A stretch of 35,385 nt of DNA from Streptacidiphilus carbonis (GTDB lineage Bacteria > Actinomycetota > Actinomycetes > Streptomycetales > Streptomycetaceae), in contig NZ_BBPM01000025.1 in the NCBI RefSeq assembly GCF_000787775.1, positions 1 through 35,385 of the forward strand, in the 5' to 3' direction. The first letter of the stretch is position 1. Each line of letters begins with the position of its first letter. The notes beneath the pieces were generated by a model. The model saw nothing but the letters and a program-made list of their open reading frames with translations. It was not told the origin of the DNA and did not search any database. This document shows positions 9,401 to 18,600 of the stretch, one piece after another. A program made the position numbers and the translations under genes.

Positions 9401-9828
9401 TGCGGAGCTGGAGCCGGGCCGCGGTGCTGCTGTTCAGCCTCCCGCTGGCGCTGTCGGGCGGCGCACTGACGGCCATGGGCAACGGCTCCCGGATCACCAC
9501 CGGGGCGCTGGTCGGCTTCCTGCCGCTGCTCGGCGTCGCGGTCCACGGCGGCCTCACCCTGCTGCGGCGGTTCCGGGACGACCCGGACGTGCGCCGAGCC
9601 GCCGGGCGGACCGCCCCCACCGTGCTGACCACCGCCGGAGCGCTGGCCCTGCTGGTGGTGCCGTTCGTGGTGCGCGGCGACATCGCCGGGATGGAACTGG
9701 CCCGTCCGTTCGCCCTGGTGGTCATCGGCGGGCTGGTCACCACCACGCTGGTGACGCTGGTGCTGCTGCCGGCCCTGCAGCAGTGGCTGCCGGCCGGCGC
9801 CGCCGCCCCCGACGACGAGGTGGGCTGA
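6484..9828 (+). CDS. RND permease 1 (HME-like), with altered intramembrane motifs
   Basis: The 1114-residue product has the RND layout: N-terminal membrane helix, large extracytoplasmic loop with PEFLPPQVQVQTEALGLS (the HME/CusA-type signature), a membrane bundle, a second loop and a second bundle. It clearly resembles RND permease 2 downstream, with shared segments such as AKYGLKPGDVRR. Some expected residues have changed. Asp411-Asp412 in helix 4 are kept (GIVVDDAV), but the ENxxR that normally follows is replaced by SGVLALRSA. The ARNGI motif of the C-terminal bundle reads AVHGG. A Pro/Gly/Asp-rich insert with SDPG repeats occupies roughly residues 427-498. GGGGGGA precedes the ATG. Together with the next two genes it should form an efflux complex in the cell membrane; metal or organic substrate is unknown. 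It may be a structural rather than proton-translocating subunit. Confidence 0.88.
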   Translation: MRWIVSSSLRLAAAVVAAAIVVMVVGVGSLRHASVDTLPEFLPPQVQVQTEALGLSTNEVEQLITVPLEDEFNGIAYLDRLRSQSVPGLSSIELTFKPGTDIYKARQLVTERVAQGPAVVNVGTPPVMIQPQSAQSRTMMIGLSSKSTSLIDLSTLARWRIRPRLLAVPGVANVTIWGQRDQQLQVLVDPARLHSAGVSLSQVINTTGDAMWTSPLTFVEASSPGADGFIDTPDQRLSVQHILPITTPKDLAQVPVEDTNGKTVKLGDVTTVVEDHPALRGDAVLSSGSGFLLVVEKLPGANTLAVTKGVEQAMAELKPGLTGITVDTSVFRPADFVQSALHNLGWSALAGLVLLTLWLGLCWRSWRVALVGLVAVALPLVAAAYVLYLRGSTFNEMTLAGMLAALGIVVDDAVSGVLALRSAADAAMPRPGAPEHAFGAAGVTDDGSDPEPPAGATAVPHSGDAASAPPGAAPPTEAGAASDPGSDPGSDPRPSLSDLLTDALTDARRPLGFALAVVLVTAVPLLVIPGLGGSLARPLVIAYVLALLAATAVALTVTPALAYLLLRPGLRRKPGTATAATATATHEPSTAPVPAPRLHWTERGYHRLLDHRLRPVVAGSLAVVLALAALSILPQLAHTSQGVLPQTQNRQLLVQWQAAPGTSLPAMEKTAGAAGDSLRALPGVKDVASDVGQALMGDQVVDVDSAQTWVTLSPGADYGRTTAAVRKALDRQPAASAVRHTLLTYPQLALQDGTAEATDGNAAVRVRLYGTDTKVLAAQAERLRQAVAAQPGIAGPAIARTPTEPSIEIATDVAKAAKYGLKPGDVRRSTAVLVAGIPVGSYYQQQQIFDVAVWSTPAVRNSLADIQNLMLDTPTGGQVALKDIATVSIQPAPTEIDHDQASRYLDITAAVHGQDLGTTLSRVRSAVEAVDLPLGYHAEITSGLEQTQNGELTLVLCALACAAGALLLFQAALRSWSRAAVLLFSLPLALSGGALTAMGNGSRITTGALVGFLPLLGVAVHGGLTLLRRFRDDPDVRRAAGRTAPTVLTTAGALALLVVPFVVRGDIAGMELARPFALVVIGGLVTTTLVTLVLLPALQQWLPAGAAAPDDEVG

Positions 9829-10277
9829 TGGGACGTCAGCAGACCGTCGCGGCAGCGGTTCTCGTCCTGGTCCTGGCCGGCGGCGCGGTGCTGGCCGGCT
9901 GTGGGCCCAAGGCGGAGAAGGTGAACGGCGTCCAGCCCGCCACCCTGGTGGCGGTCCCCGGCAGCACGCTGCACCGGGTGGTGCTCACCCCCGAGGCGGT
10001 CAGCCGGCTGGCCGTCGCCACCACGCCGGTGCTCCGCGCGACCGGCTCCGGCGGTCTGCTGCGGATCCCGGAGACCGCCCTGGTCTACGACCCCGAGGGC
10101 CGCCCCTGGACCTACACGGTCCCGGCGCCGCGGACCTACCTGCGGGTGGCCGTGGTGGTCGACCGCACCGAGAACGGCCAGGTACTGCTGCGGTCGGGCC
10201 CGCCGGCCGGCACCCCGGTGGTGGACGTGGCCGCGCCCGAACTGCTGGGCGCCGAGTACGGCGTGGGAGAGGAGTGA
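9828..10277 (+). CDS. Short lipoprotein resembling the C-terminal part of an RND membrane fusion protein
   Basis: The 149-residue product has a lipoprotein signal peptide with lipobox LAGC (Cys25). After it, residues about 50-70 look like the strand before a barrel (VVLTPEAVSRLAVATTPV), and 76-149 resemble the membrane-proximal end of HlyD/CusB-type adaptors: IPETALVYDPEGRPWTY, a YLRVAVV strand, and GPPAGTPVV followed by APELLGAEYG. The lipoyl domain and alpha-helical hairpin that reach an outer membrane channel are absent. Its ATG overlaps the stop of RND permease 1 (TGATG), and its stop overlaps the next frame, so all three are probably translationally coupled. I infer an adaptor adapted to a cell without a Gram-negative outer membrane. 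Assignment rests on pattern rather than alignment. Confidence 0.75.
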   Translation: MGRQQTVAAAVLVLVLAGGAVLAGCGPKAEKVNGVQPATLVAVPGSTLHRVVLTPEAVSRLAVATTPVLRATGSGGLLRIPETALVYDPEGRPWTYTVPAPRTYLRVAVVVDRTENGQVLLRSGPPAGTPVVDVAAPELLGAEYGVGEE

Positions 10278-10279
10278 CT

Positions 10280-13200
10280 GTGACCAGCACCGACCCCCGC
10301 GCCACTTCCCGCTCCGGTTCCGGTTCCGGTTCCGGGGGCTCCGGCTCCGCCTCGCGCCCGCGCGGCCCCCGCCGCCCGCACCGGACCGCGATGCAGGCCA
10401 TCGTCTCCTGGAGCCTGCGCTTCCGCTTCCTGGTGGTGGCCGCCGCCGTCGCACTGATGACGGTGGGCATCGCCACCGTCCCGCACACCCCGCTGGACGT
10501 GTTCCCGGAGTTCGCACCGCCGCAGGTGCAGATCCAGACCGAGAGCCTGGGCCTGTCCACCTCCGACGTGGAGAACCTGGTCACCGTCCCGATCGAGCTC
10601 TCCATGAACGGCATGGCAGGTCTGGACACGCTGCGCTCCACCTCTGTACAGCAACTGTCCTCCATCGTGCTGATCTTCAAGCCGGGCACCGACCTGCTGC
10701 ACGCCCGCCAACTCGTCCAGGAACGGCTGTCCACGGTCCGTCCCACCCTGCCCAAGTGGGCCAGCCCGCCGGTGATGCTGCCCCCGGTCTCGGCCACCGG
10801 CCGGGTGCTCCAGATCGGCATGACGTCCAGCACCCTCAACACGATGCAGCTGTCCCAGCTCGCCTACTGGAACGTCAAGGCGCGGCTGCTGCGGGTGGAC
10901 GGCGTCGCCGACGTGTCGATCTGGAACGAGCGCCAGCCGACCTTCCAGGTGCAGGTCGACCCGGCCAAACTGGCGGCCAGTCACACCACCCTGGACGACG
11001 TGGAACGCACCACCTCGGACGCCCTGGACTCCGGCGCGCTGCAGTTCTCCACCGGCTCGGTGGTCGGCGCCGGCGGCGACGTGGAGGGCTCCGCCTCCCG
11101 CTACCAGGTGAGCCACCAGCTCGCCGTCCAGACCCCTGCCGACCTGGCCAAGGTGCCGCTGGAGGACCCGGCCGCCCAGGGTCAGGAGGTCCCGCTGGGC
11201 AGCGTCGGCCAGGTGGTCCAGGACTACACGCCGATCATCGGCGACGCCGTGATCAACGGGAAGCCCGGCCTGCTGCTGGTGGTGGAGAAGCTGCCCTGGG
11301 GCAACACCCTGCAGGTGACCAAGGACGTCGACAAGGTCATCGCCGAGCTGCAGCCCGGACTGCCCGGTGTCCAGTTCGACACCCACATCTTCCGGCCGGC
11401 CGACTTCATCCAGGATTCGGTGCACAACCTCACCGACGCCCTGCTGCTCGGCTTCCTGCTGGTCGTGGTCATCATCGTGCTGTTCCTGTTCGAGTGGCGG
11501 GTCGCGCTGATCAGCCTGATCACCATCCCGCTGTCGCTGGCCGCCACCCTGCTGGTGCTGCGGGCCTTCGGCACCACCGTCAACACCATGGTGCTGGCCG
11601 GTCTGATCATCGCCCTGGGCGCGGTGGTCGACGACGCGATCATCGACGTGGAGAACATCCTGCGCCGACTCCGGGTGGCCCGAAGCGTCGACAAGCCCGG
11701 CCGTGCGGACGAGTCGGCCTCCACCGCGCGGATCATCCTGGGCGCCTCGCTGGAGGTCCGCAGCCCGATCGTCTACGCGACCCTGATCATCGTCTGCGCC
11801 TCCGTCCCGGTGTTCCTGCTGCACGGGCTGACCGCCGCCTTCTTCCGGCCGCTGGCCATCTCGTACACCCTGGCCATCGCGGCCTCGATGGCGGTGGCGC
11901 TCACGGTCACCCCGGCGCTGACGCTGATCCTGCTGCGCAAGGCGAAGCTGAAGCGCTTCCAGTCGCCGTTGGTCCGGCTGCTGCGGAAGTGGTACGGGGC
12001 GTCGCTGGGCCGTATCGTGGCCCGGCCGCGGGCCGCCTACGCGGTGTTCGGCCTGGTCGTCCTCGCCGGGGCGCTGGTCGCGCCGCAGCTCGGGCAGTCG
12101 CTGTTCCCCACCTTCCAGCAGCGGGACCTGCTGATCCACTGGGACGCCATCCCCGGCACCTCCGACGCCGAGGTGGTCCGCACCACCACCAAGCTCAGCA
12201 GCGAACTGGCCGCCATCCCCGGGGTCACCGACTTCGGCGCCCACATCGGCCGCTCCAAGCAGGGCGAGGAGGTGGTCGGCATCAACGCGGCCGAGGTGTG
12301 GATCAGCATCTCGCCGAAGGTCGACTACAACCGCACCGTCGCCTCGGTGCGCGCCGTCGTCGACAGCTACCCCGGCCTCTACCGCGATGTCGAGACCTAC
12401 CTCAACGAGCGCATCGAGGAGGTGCTGTCCGGCTCCAAGGAGGCCGTCACCATCCGTGTCTACGGCCAGGACCTGGCACAGATGCGCGGCACCGCGGAGT
12501 CGGTGCTGGGCCGGATCCAGTCCGTCCCCGGCGTGGTGGACCCGCATGTGGACCTGTCGGTGGACACCCCGCAGATCAAGGTCGAGGTGAACCTGGCCAA
12601 GGCCGCCAAGTACGGCCTGAAACCGGGCGACGTCCGCCGCCAGGCGGCCGCCATGGTGGCCGGCCAGGAGATGGGCAACGTCTTCAAGGGCAACCAGGTG
12701 TACGGGGTGTACGTGTGGAGCACGCCCTCGACCCGGTCCGACCCGACCGCGATCAGCGACATGCGGCTGGACACCCCGTCCGGCGGCAGCGTGCGGCTGG
12801 GCGACCTGGCCAATGTGACCATAGGGCCCGACCCCTACCTGATCACCCGCGAGGACAACTCCCGCTACATCGACGTGGGCACCAACGTCCAGGGCCGCGA
12901 CCTGTCCGCGGTGGTCCAGGACATCCGCCGCAACCTGGTGGGCCTCAGCGTCCCGCAGGGCTCGCACTACACGCTGCTCGGCGAGTACCAGGAGCGGCAG
13001 AGCGCCCAGAACAGCCTGCTCACCACCGCCGCGATCGCCGCGGTCGCGATCCTGATCCTGCTCCAGTTGGCCTTCGGCTCCTGGCGGTTGGCGGTGTTCG
13101 TGTTCCTCACCCTGCCGATGGCGCTGGTCGGCGGGCTGATCGCGATCTGGATCGGCGGCGGCGTGGTCACCATCGGGGCGCTGGTCGGCTTCTTCACGGT

Positions 13201-13525
13201 CTTCGGCATCGCCGCGCGCAACGGCATCCTGCTGGTCAACCACTGCCAGCACCTGGAGGACCACGAGGGCATGGCCTTCGGCCCGGAACTGGTGGTCCGC
13301 GGCGCCGGCGAACGGCTCGCCCCGATCCTGATGACCTCCCTGGCCACCGGCCTCGCCCTGGTCCCCCTGGTGCTGCTCGGCAACCGGCCGGGCCACGAGA
13401 TCGAGTACCCGCTCGCCGTGGTCATCCTCGGCGGCCTGATCACCTCCACCCTGCTCACCCTCTTCGTCGTCCCGTCCCTCTACCTCCGCTTCGCCAAACG
13501 TGTGCGCCGACGGGCCCCGGTATAA
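10280..13525 (+). CDS. RND permease 2 (HME/CusA-like efflux transporter)
   Basis: The product is about 1081 residues. A cytoplasmic N-terminal tail with Ser-Gly repeats and a basic patch precedes the first helix. PEFAPPQVQIQTESLGLS follows, the HME-type start of the first extracytoplasmic loop. Helix 4 reads GAVVDDAIIDVENILRR with Asp451-Asp452 and the normal ENxxR, and the C-terminal bundle has FGIAARNGILLVNH, so the proton-relay framework appears intact, unlike permease 1. It should be the active, proton-driven subunit. The start is placed at GTG 10280 because GAGAGGAG lies about five bases upstream; GTG 10274 would put the ribosome site too close. Heavy-metal export is the family prototype, but substrate choice cannot be read from sequence. 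It is last in the operon and is followed by a weak hairpin. Confidence 0.92.
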   Translation: MTSTDPRATSRSGSGSGSGGSGSASRPRGPRRPHRTAMQAIVSWSLRFRFLVVAAAVALMTVGIATVPHTPLDVFPEFAPPQVQIQTESLGLSTSDVENLVTVPIELSMNGMAGLDTLRSTSVQQLSSIVLIFKPGTDLLHARQLVQERLSTVRPTLPKWASPPVMLPPVSATGRVLQIGMTSSTLNTMQLSQLAYWNVKARLLRVDGVADVSIWNERQPTFQVQVDPAKLAASHTTLDDVERTTSDALDSGALQFSTGSVVGAGGDVEGSASRYQVSHQLAVQTPADLAKVPLEDPAAQGQEVPLGSVGQVVQDYTPIIGDAVINGKPGLLLVVEKLPWGNTLQVTKDVDKVIAELQPGLPGVQFDTHIFRPADFIQDSVHNLTDALLLGFLLVVVIIVLFLFEWRVALISLITIPLSLAATLLVLRAFGTTVNTMVLAGLIIALGAVVDDAIIDVENILRRLRVARSVDKPGRADESASTARIILGASLEVRSPIVYATLIIVCASVPVFLLHGLTAAFFRPLAISYTLAIAASMAVALTVTPALTLILLRKAKLKRFQSPLVRLLRKWYGASLGRIVARPRAAYAVFGLVVLAGALVAPQLGQSLFPTFQQRDLLIHWDAIPGTSDAEVVRTTTKLSSELAAIPGVTDFGAHIGRSKQGEEVVGINAAEVWISISPKVDYNRTVASVRAVVDSYPGLYRDVETYLNERIEEVLSGSKEAVTIRVYGQDLAQMRGTAESVLGRIQSVPGVVDPHVDLSVDTPQIKVEVNLAKAAKYGLKPGDVRRQAAAMVAGQEMGNVFKGNQVYGVYVWSTPSTRSDPTAISDMRLDTPSGGSVRLGDLANVTIGPDPYLITREDNSRYIDVGTNVQGRDLSAVVQDIRRNLVGLSVPQGSHYTLLGEYQERQSAQNSLLTTAAIAAVAILILLQLAFGSWRLAVFVFLTLPMALVGGLIAIWIGGGVVTIGALVGFFTVFGIAARNGILLVNHCQHLEDHEGMAFGPELVVRGAGERLAPILMTSLATGLALVPLVLLGNRPGHEIEYPLAVVILGGLITSTLLTLFVVPSLYLRFAKRVRRRAPV

Positions 13526-13533
13526 CACTTCGG

Positions 13534-13553
13534 CAAACCCGGCGCGGGGTTTG
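13534..13553 (+). terminator. Weak hairpin after the RND operon
   Basis: CAAACCC (13534-13540) and GGGTTTG (13547-13553) form a seven-base stem with a six-base loop, nine bases after the permease 2 stop. There is no T tract, as is common in actinomycetes. It may end the RND transcript, but the stem is short. Confidence 0.45.
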
Positions 13554-13598
13554 GGGTCATGGGGAGGTTTGTGTCCGGATCGTTCCCCCGACCGTGCA

Positions 13599-13626
13599 TT
13601 GCGGTCGCACAGGAACGGGCTAGTGT
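13599..13626 (+). promoter_or_regulatory. Candidate promoter for the LAxTG surface protein
   Basis: TTGCGG (13599-13604) and TAGTGT (13621-13626) are separated by 16 bases, which fits a housekeeping-type actinomycete promoter. It lies about 34 bases before the GTG start of the surface protein gene. Confidence 0.5.
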
Positions 13627-13659
13627 TCGCGGCCTGACACCTGCGACTGAAGGACACCC

Positions 13660-15318
13660 GTGGGATCCATACGCACCCGCCGCGCGCTCAGTGCCGCCGC
13701 CGCCCTCGCAGTCACCGGCACCGCGCTGCTCGCCGGGGCCGGCACCGCGTTCGCCGCGGACGCGCTGCACATCAACATCAGCGAGTGGAACCTCACCCTG
13801 CCCAAGGCGGTGAACGGCACCGCGGTCACCAGGACCCTGCATGTCGAGGTCGCCCACGACCTGCAGGGGCACGTCCCCTCGGCCACCCTCACCGTGGACG
13901 TCAGCGGTCTCGCCGGGGTGGCCGACGTCGTCTGGCCCGCCGGCTGCACCCACACCGGAACGGTGGGGACCTGCACCATCAGCCATGTCGACGACATCAG
14001 CAGCGGCCGGCCGCCGACCGAGCTCGGCTTCGGCCTGAAGGCCGACGCCAAGGCAGCCGACGGCGCCCAGGGCACCCTGGACTTCAAGGCCACCGCTCCC
14101 GGCCTGGCCTCCTACGAGGTCCCGGAGACCGTCTCCGTCGGCTCCGGCGCCGACCTGACCATCCAGCAGCTGAGCGCGATCCACCACGCCAAGGTCGGCT
14201 CGACCCTGAGCGCCCCGATCCAGTGGGCCAACACCGGCAACGAGACCGCCCCGTCGACCGTGCTGACGCTGGATGCCATGGCCGGGCTCGAATTCAAGCA
14301 GCACTACAGCAACTGCACGTACAGCAAGCCCACCGGAGACCTCGGCAACGTCGAGGCCGTCTGCACCATCAACACCCCGCTCGCTCCGGGCCAGGCGCTG
14401 CGGCTGGTCGACCCGGTGCAGGTGGGCGTCACCAGCGAGGCCTGGTACACCCTGCTGACCGCCTCGGTGCTGCCGCCGGGCGCGCAGGCCGCGAGCAGGG
14501 TGTCGCACAGTTCGGGCTCCACCCGGGGAACGGGACCGGAGTTGACCGCGGAGGCCGTCCCCGCCTCCTCCGTCCACTCCCGCACCGCCGACATCAACCC
14601 ACAGGACAGCTACACCGAGCTCGACGTCTACGCGGACAACCACGCCCACTACAGCGCGGTCGGCGGCAGCGCCCGCGGCACCAAGGGGCAGACCGTCGAC
14701 GTGACCGTGGGAATGCGCAACAACGGTCCGGCGCTGATCTACGACCGCAGCGGCGGCGACGGCATGGACGCCCTCAAGGTCACCTTCCCGGCCGGCACCA
14801 CCGTCACCAAGGTGCCCGACGGCTGCGAACTGGCCCAGAAGGGCGCGGCGGCCGGCCACGGCCCCTACGAGTGCAATTCGACCTACGCCCAGGCCCCCGG
14901 CTACCAGGTCCTGTACACCTTCAAGGTCCGCCTGGACGCGGCGCTCTCCAACGCCGTCGGCAGCGCCAAGCTGACCAATGAGGCCAGCGACTACACCGGC
15001 GTTCCGGTCAGCTTCCCCTGGGACGACAGCACCAGCGGCTACACCGCGCCGATCGTCTTCAACGGCACGACCGGGACCGGCGGCTCACCGAGCACCCCGG
15101 CCTCGGCGACGGCTTCCCCGTCGTCCACCGCAGCCACCACCGCTGCCGCCACTGGCGGCTCCGCCTCTCCCTCCGCCGGCCCGACCGGCGGCTCCCTCGC
15201 CGCGACCGGTGGCGGCAGCAGCACCGGACCCCTGCTCGGCGCCGGTGCCGCTGCCCTGGCCCTGGGGGCCGGCGCACTGGTGCTCACCCGCCGCCGCAAG
15301 GCCGCCGACCACACCTGA
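13660..15318 (+). CDS. LAxTG sortase-anchored cell-surface protein
   Basis: The 552-residue product starts with a Sec signal peptide (basic RTRRAL, hydrophobic core, AFAADA cleavage near residue 33). Two Ig-like or DUF11-like beta modules follow: about 34-280 and about 290-465, with phrases such as VGSTLSAPIQWANTGNETAPS and VTVGMRNNGPALIYD typical of this fold in actinomycete surface proteins. A Ser/Thr/Ala/Pro linker precedes LAATG (residues 513-517), a hydrophobic helix and a TRRRK tail, which is the form recognised by class E sortases in Streptomyces. Paired Cys in both modules suggest disulfides. The GTG start has AAGGA five bases upstream. No sortase gene is in the window. A structural or adhesive surface role is likely; no catalytic motif is visible. 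Confidence 0.88.
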   Translation: MGSIRTRRALSAAAALAVTGTALLAGAGTAFAADALHINISEWNLTLPKAVNGTAVTRTLHVEVAHDLQGHVPSATLTVDVSGLAGVADVVWPAGCTHTGTVGTCTISHVDDISSGRPPTELGFGLKADAKAADGAQGTLDFKATAPGLASYEVPETVSVGSGADLTIQQLSAIHHAKVGSTLSAPIQWANTGNETAPSTVLTLDAMAGLEFKQHYSNCTYSKPTGDLGNVEAVCTINTPLAPGQALRLVDPVQVGVTSEAWYTLLTASVLPPGAQAASRVSHSSGSTRGTGPELTAEAVPASSVHSRTADINPQDSYTELDVYADNHAHYSAVGGSARGTKGQTVDVTVGMRNNGPALIYDRSGGDGMDALKVTFPAGTTVTKVPDGCELAQKGAAAGHGPYECNSTYAQAPGYQVLYTFKVRLDAALSNAVGSAKLTNEASDYTGVPVSFPWDDSTSGYTAPIVFNGTTGTGGSPSTPASATASPSSTAATTAAATGGSASPSAGPTGGSLAATGGGSSTGPLLGAGAAALALGAGALVLTRRRKAADHT

Positions 15319-15335
15319 TCGGAACCCCCGCTCCA

Positions 15336-15375
15336 CGGCCGGTGCCGTCCCGCCCCCGCGGGACGGCACCGGCCG
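15336..15375. terminator. Strong hairpin after the LAxTG protein gene
   Basis: A perfect 17-base stem (arms 15336-15352 and 15359-15375, CGGCCGGTGCCGTCCCG and its complement) encloses a six-base loop. It begins 18 bases after the stop codon. There is no T tract, but strength and position support a terminator. Confidence 0.8.
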
Positions 15376-15471
15376 CGTCTTCGGCCGCCCGACCTCGCCT
15401 TCCCCGTCTCTTCGCCCCAGCGTCCACACCCTTCACATCGGTGTCATAACGAAGTCGCAGAAACACCCGAC

Positions 15472-15498
15472 CAGGGCTAATACGTTCGAGAAGCCCTG
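15472..15498. promoter_or_regulatory. Inverted repeat upstream of the S53 protease gene
   Basis: CAGGGCT (15472-15478) and AGCCCTG (15492-15498) are perfect seven-base arms spaced by 13 bases, about 118 bases before the protease start. It could be an operator, or a hairpin in the leader. No known binding consensus is recognised. Confidence 0.35.
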
Positions 15499-15615
15499 AT
15501 AGAAAGTGCTTCCAGTTCGTTCTGCACGGGGGATGTTCCGGTGCCGTCCAGACGCACCAGCGAACTCCATTCGGTCTCGATGCATGACGCGACGTCATTT
15601 TCGAGGAGTATCTGC

Positions 15616-18600
15616 ATGCCCAGAAGGGTCAATGCCGCCCTGGGCGGACATGCCGGAAAGGTCGCGCTGATAGCCGCGACCGCCGCTGCCGCCCTGTTCG
15701 TCGGCACCACCGCGGCCGGCGCCGCCTCGTTCGGCCCGTCCGGCCCGTCCGGGACGAGCGCCGGGTCGGCCGTGCCCCAGCGGGTCGGCGCCGCCGCGCG
15801 CATTCCCGTCGGCGCGGTCCGGACCGGCGCGCCCGCCGGGGGCACCCACCTCACGCTGAGCGTCGGCCTGGAGCCCCGGGACACCGCGGCCCTGAAGGCG
15901 TTCGTCGCCGCCGTGTCCACCAAGGGCAGCGCCCAGTACCACCACTACCTGGCCAAGGGTCAGTTCGCGGCCGCCTTCGGCCCGACCGCGGACACCGTCG
16001 CCAAGGTCACCGCCTCACTCAAGGCCGAGGGCCTCAACCCGGGCAAGGTCAGCGCCGACGGCCTGTCGATCCCGGTCACCACCACCCTCGCCACCGCCGC
16101 GCACGCCTTCGGCACCAGCTTCGCCGGCTACCGGCTGAAGGACGGCAGCACCGGCTACGCCAACAGCACGGCCCCGCAGCTCGCCGGGAACATCGCCGGG
16201 TACGTCTCGGGCGTCGCCGGCATGGACAGCCTGATCCGGGTGCACGCGAGCCACGGCAGCCTCAGCACCGCCGCCACGGCGCCCACCTCGACGAGCACGG
16301 CCGGCGCAGTGAGTTCCCGGACCACCACCGGCGGTCCGCAGCTGTGCAGCGCCGGCACCCAGGCGCTGAGCAGCCTCGGCAGCGACGGCCACGGGTACTA
16401 CAGCGCCGGCAACCTGGCCGCGTCGTACGGGATGGAACACACCTCCACCAGCGGCAGCGGCGTCACCATCGGCCTGCTCGAACTGGAGGGCTTCTCCTCC
16501 TCAGACGTCGCGGCCTACCAGTCCTGCTACGGCACCAAGGCCGCGGTCAGCACCTACAAGGTCGACGGCGGTGCGAAGGTCGCGCCCAATCCCGACCAGA
16601 ACATCGGCATCGAGTCGCTGCTGGACATCGAGGACGTGGTCGGACTGGCGCCCGGCGCCTCGATCATCGACTACGAGGGCCCGGACGCGACCGTCCTGGA
16701 CGCGAACGGCAAGGCGACCCCGAACACCGCCTTCACGGACGACAACCTTGAGCACGTCTACCAGGCGATGATCGTCGACGACCGCGCCCAGGTGCTGTCC
16801 ACCAGCTGGGGCGGCTGCGAGCTGGAGACCTCGGGTGCGCTGATCAACGCCGAGAACTACTACTTCATGGAGGCCGCGGCACAGGGCCAGACGGTCCTGG
16901 CCGCCTCGGGCGACGACGGCGCGAGCGACTGCGCCACGAAGACCGGAACCAGCGATGTGCTCACCGCCTCGGCCGACGACCCGGCAGGCCAGCCGTTCGT
17001 CACCGGTGTCGGCGGCACGAACCTCACCGGCAGTCCCGCCTCGGCCCGTTCCACCTGGAACAGCGGGGACGGTGCTTCCGGCGGAGGCGTTTCCGTCTGG
17101 AGCGTGCCCAACGGCAGCGGACTGGACTACCAGTCCGGCTTCACCGGCGCTGGTTACACCGCCACCCCCTGCGGCGCCACCAGCACGTCCACCTGCCGCC
17201 AGGTCCCGGACGTCGCGGCGCTGGCGGACCCCGCCAACGGCTACGCGCTCTACTCCGGCGGCGGCTGGGGCAGGCTGGGCGGCACCAGTGGCGCGGCTCC
17301 GACCTGGGCGGCACTGACCGCCATCGCCGACACCCAGAGCGCCTGCAAGGCCAACGGTCCGCTGGGCTTCATCAACCCCGCGCTCTACGCGGCGGCCAGG
17401 AGCAGCTACGCGGCCGACTTCTCCGACATCACCATTGGCAGCAACGACATCGGCAACGGCGGCTACAGCGCCGGTACCGGCTACGACCTGGCCACCGGGC
17501 TCGGTGAGCCCAAGGCGGCGGCGCTGACCACCAGCCTCTGCGGCTCGCTCACGGCCCCGGCGACCGGCTCCGGCACGTACCACGCGGTCACGCCGACCCG
17601 GCTGCTGGACACCCGCACGGGCTCCATCGTGCCGGCCGACGGCATGACCGGCGTCCAGATCGAGGGCAACGCGGGCATCCCGGCCACCGGGGTGACCTCG
17701 GTGGTCCTCAACGTGACCGTCACCGGCACCACCGGTCCCGGCTACCTGACCGCCTGGGGCGACGGCACCACCCGTCCCAAGACGTCCAACCTGAACTGGG
17801 TCAAGGGCCAGACCATCGCCAACCTGGTGACCGTCCCGGTCGCCGCGGACGGCGCGGTGGACTTCTTCGTGGCCGGCTCCACCCAGGTCATCGCCGACGT
17901 CCAGGGCTACTACACCAATGACACCAGCGGGCTGACCCTCAGCACGCAGACCCCGACCCGGATCCTGGACACCCGCTCCGCGGTCGGCGTCAGCACCAGC
18001 ACCCCGGTGACCAACGGCACGATCAGCCTCAAGGTCGACGGCCTGAACGGCGTCCCGGCCACCGCCAAGGCCGTGGTGCTCAACCTCACCGCGGTCCACA
18101 CCGGCAGCGCCGGCTACCTGGCCGCCTACCCCGAGGGCAGCGCCGTCCCGACCGTCTCCAACGTCAACTGGTCGGCCGCCAACACCGTCATCGCCGGACT
18201 GGCCATCGTCCCGGTCGGCGCCGACGGCAACGTCAGCATCAAGGTGGCCGGTACCGGCGATGTGCTCGCCGACGTCTTCGGCTACTTCAGCGCCGACGCC
18301 GGCGGCAGCTCGTTCACCGGCACCACCCCGACCCGGCTGCTGGACACCCGCGCCATGGTCGGCGTCGGCACCACCACCCCGCTGGCCGGCGGCAACTCCG
18401 TCGCCCTGCAGGTCACCGGCCGCGCCGGGGTCCCCACCGGCATCAAGGCCGTGGTCCTGAACGTCACCGTGGTCGGCGGCGCGACCGGCGGCTACCTCAC
18501 CGCCTGGGCCGACGGCAGCGCGCGTCCCGGGTCGTCCAACCTCAACTGGTCCAACAGCAACCCGATCCCCAACCAGGTGATCGTCCCGGTCGGCGCCGAC

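Noticed and set aside
10136..13657. Very long minus-strand open frame opposite RND permease 2
   Set aside because: It is antisense to a clear RND gene and rich in His, Gln, Gly and Asp, the usual product of reading GC-rich coding DNA backwards.
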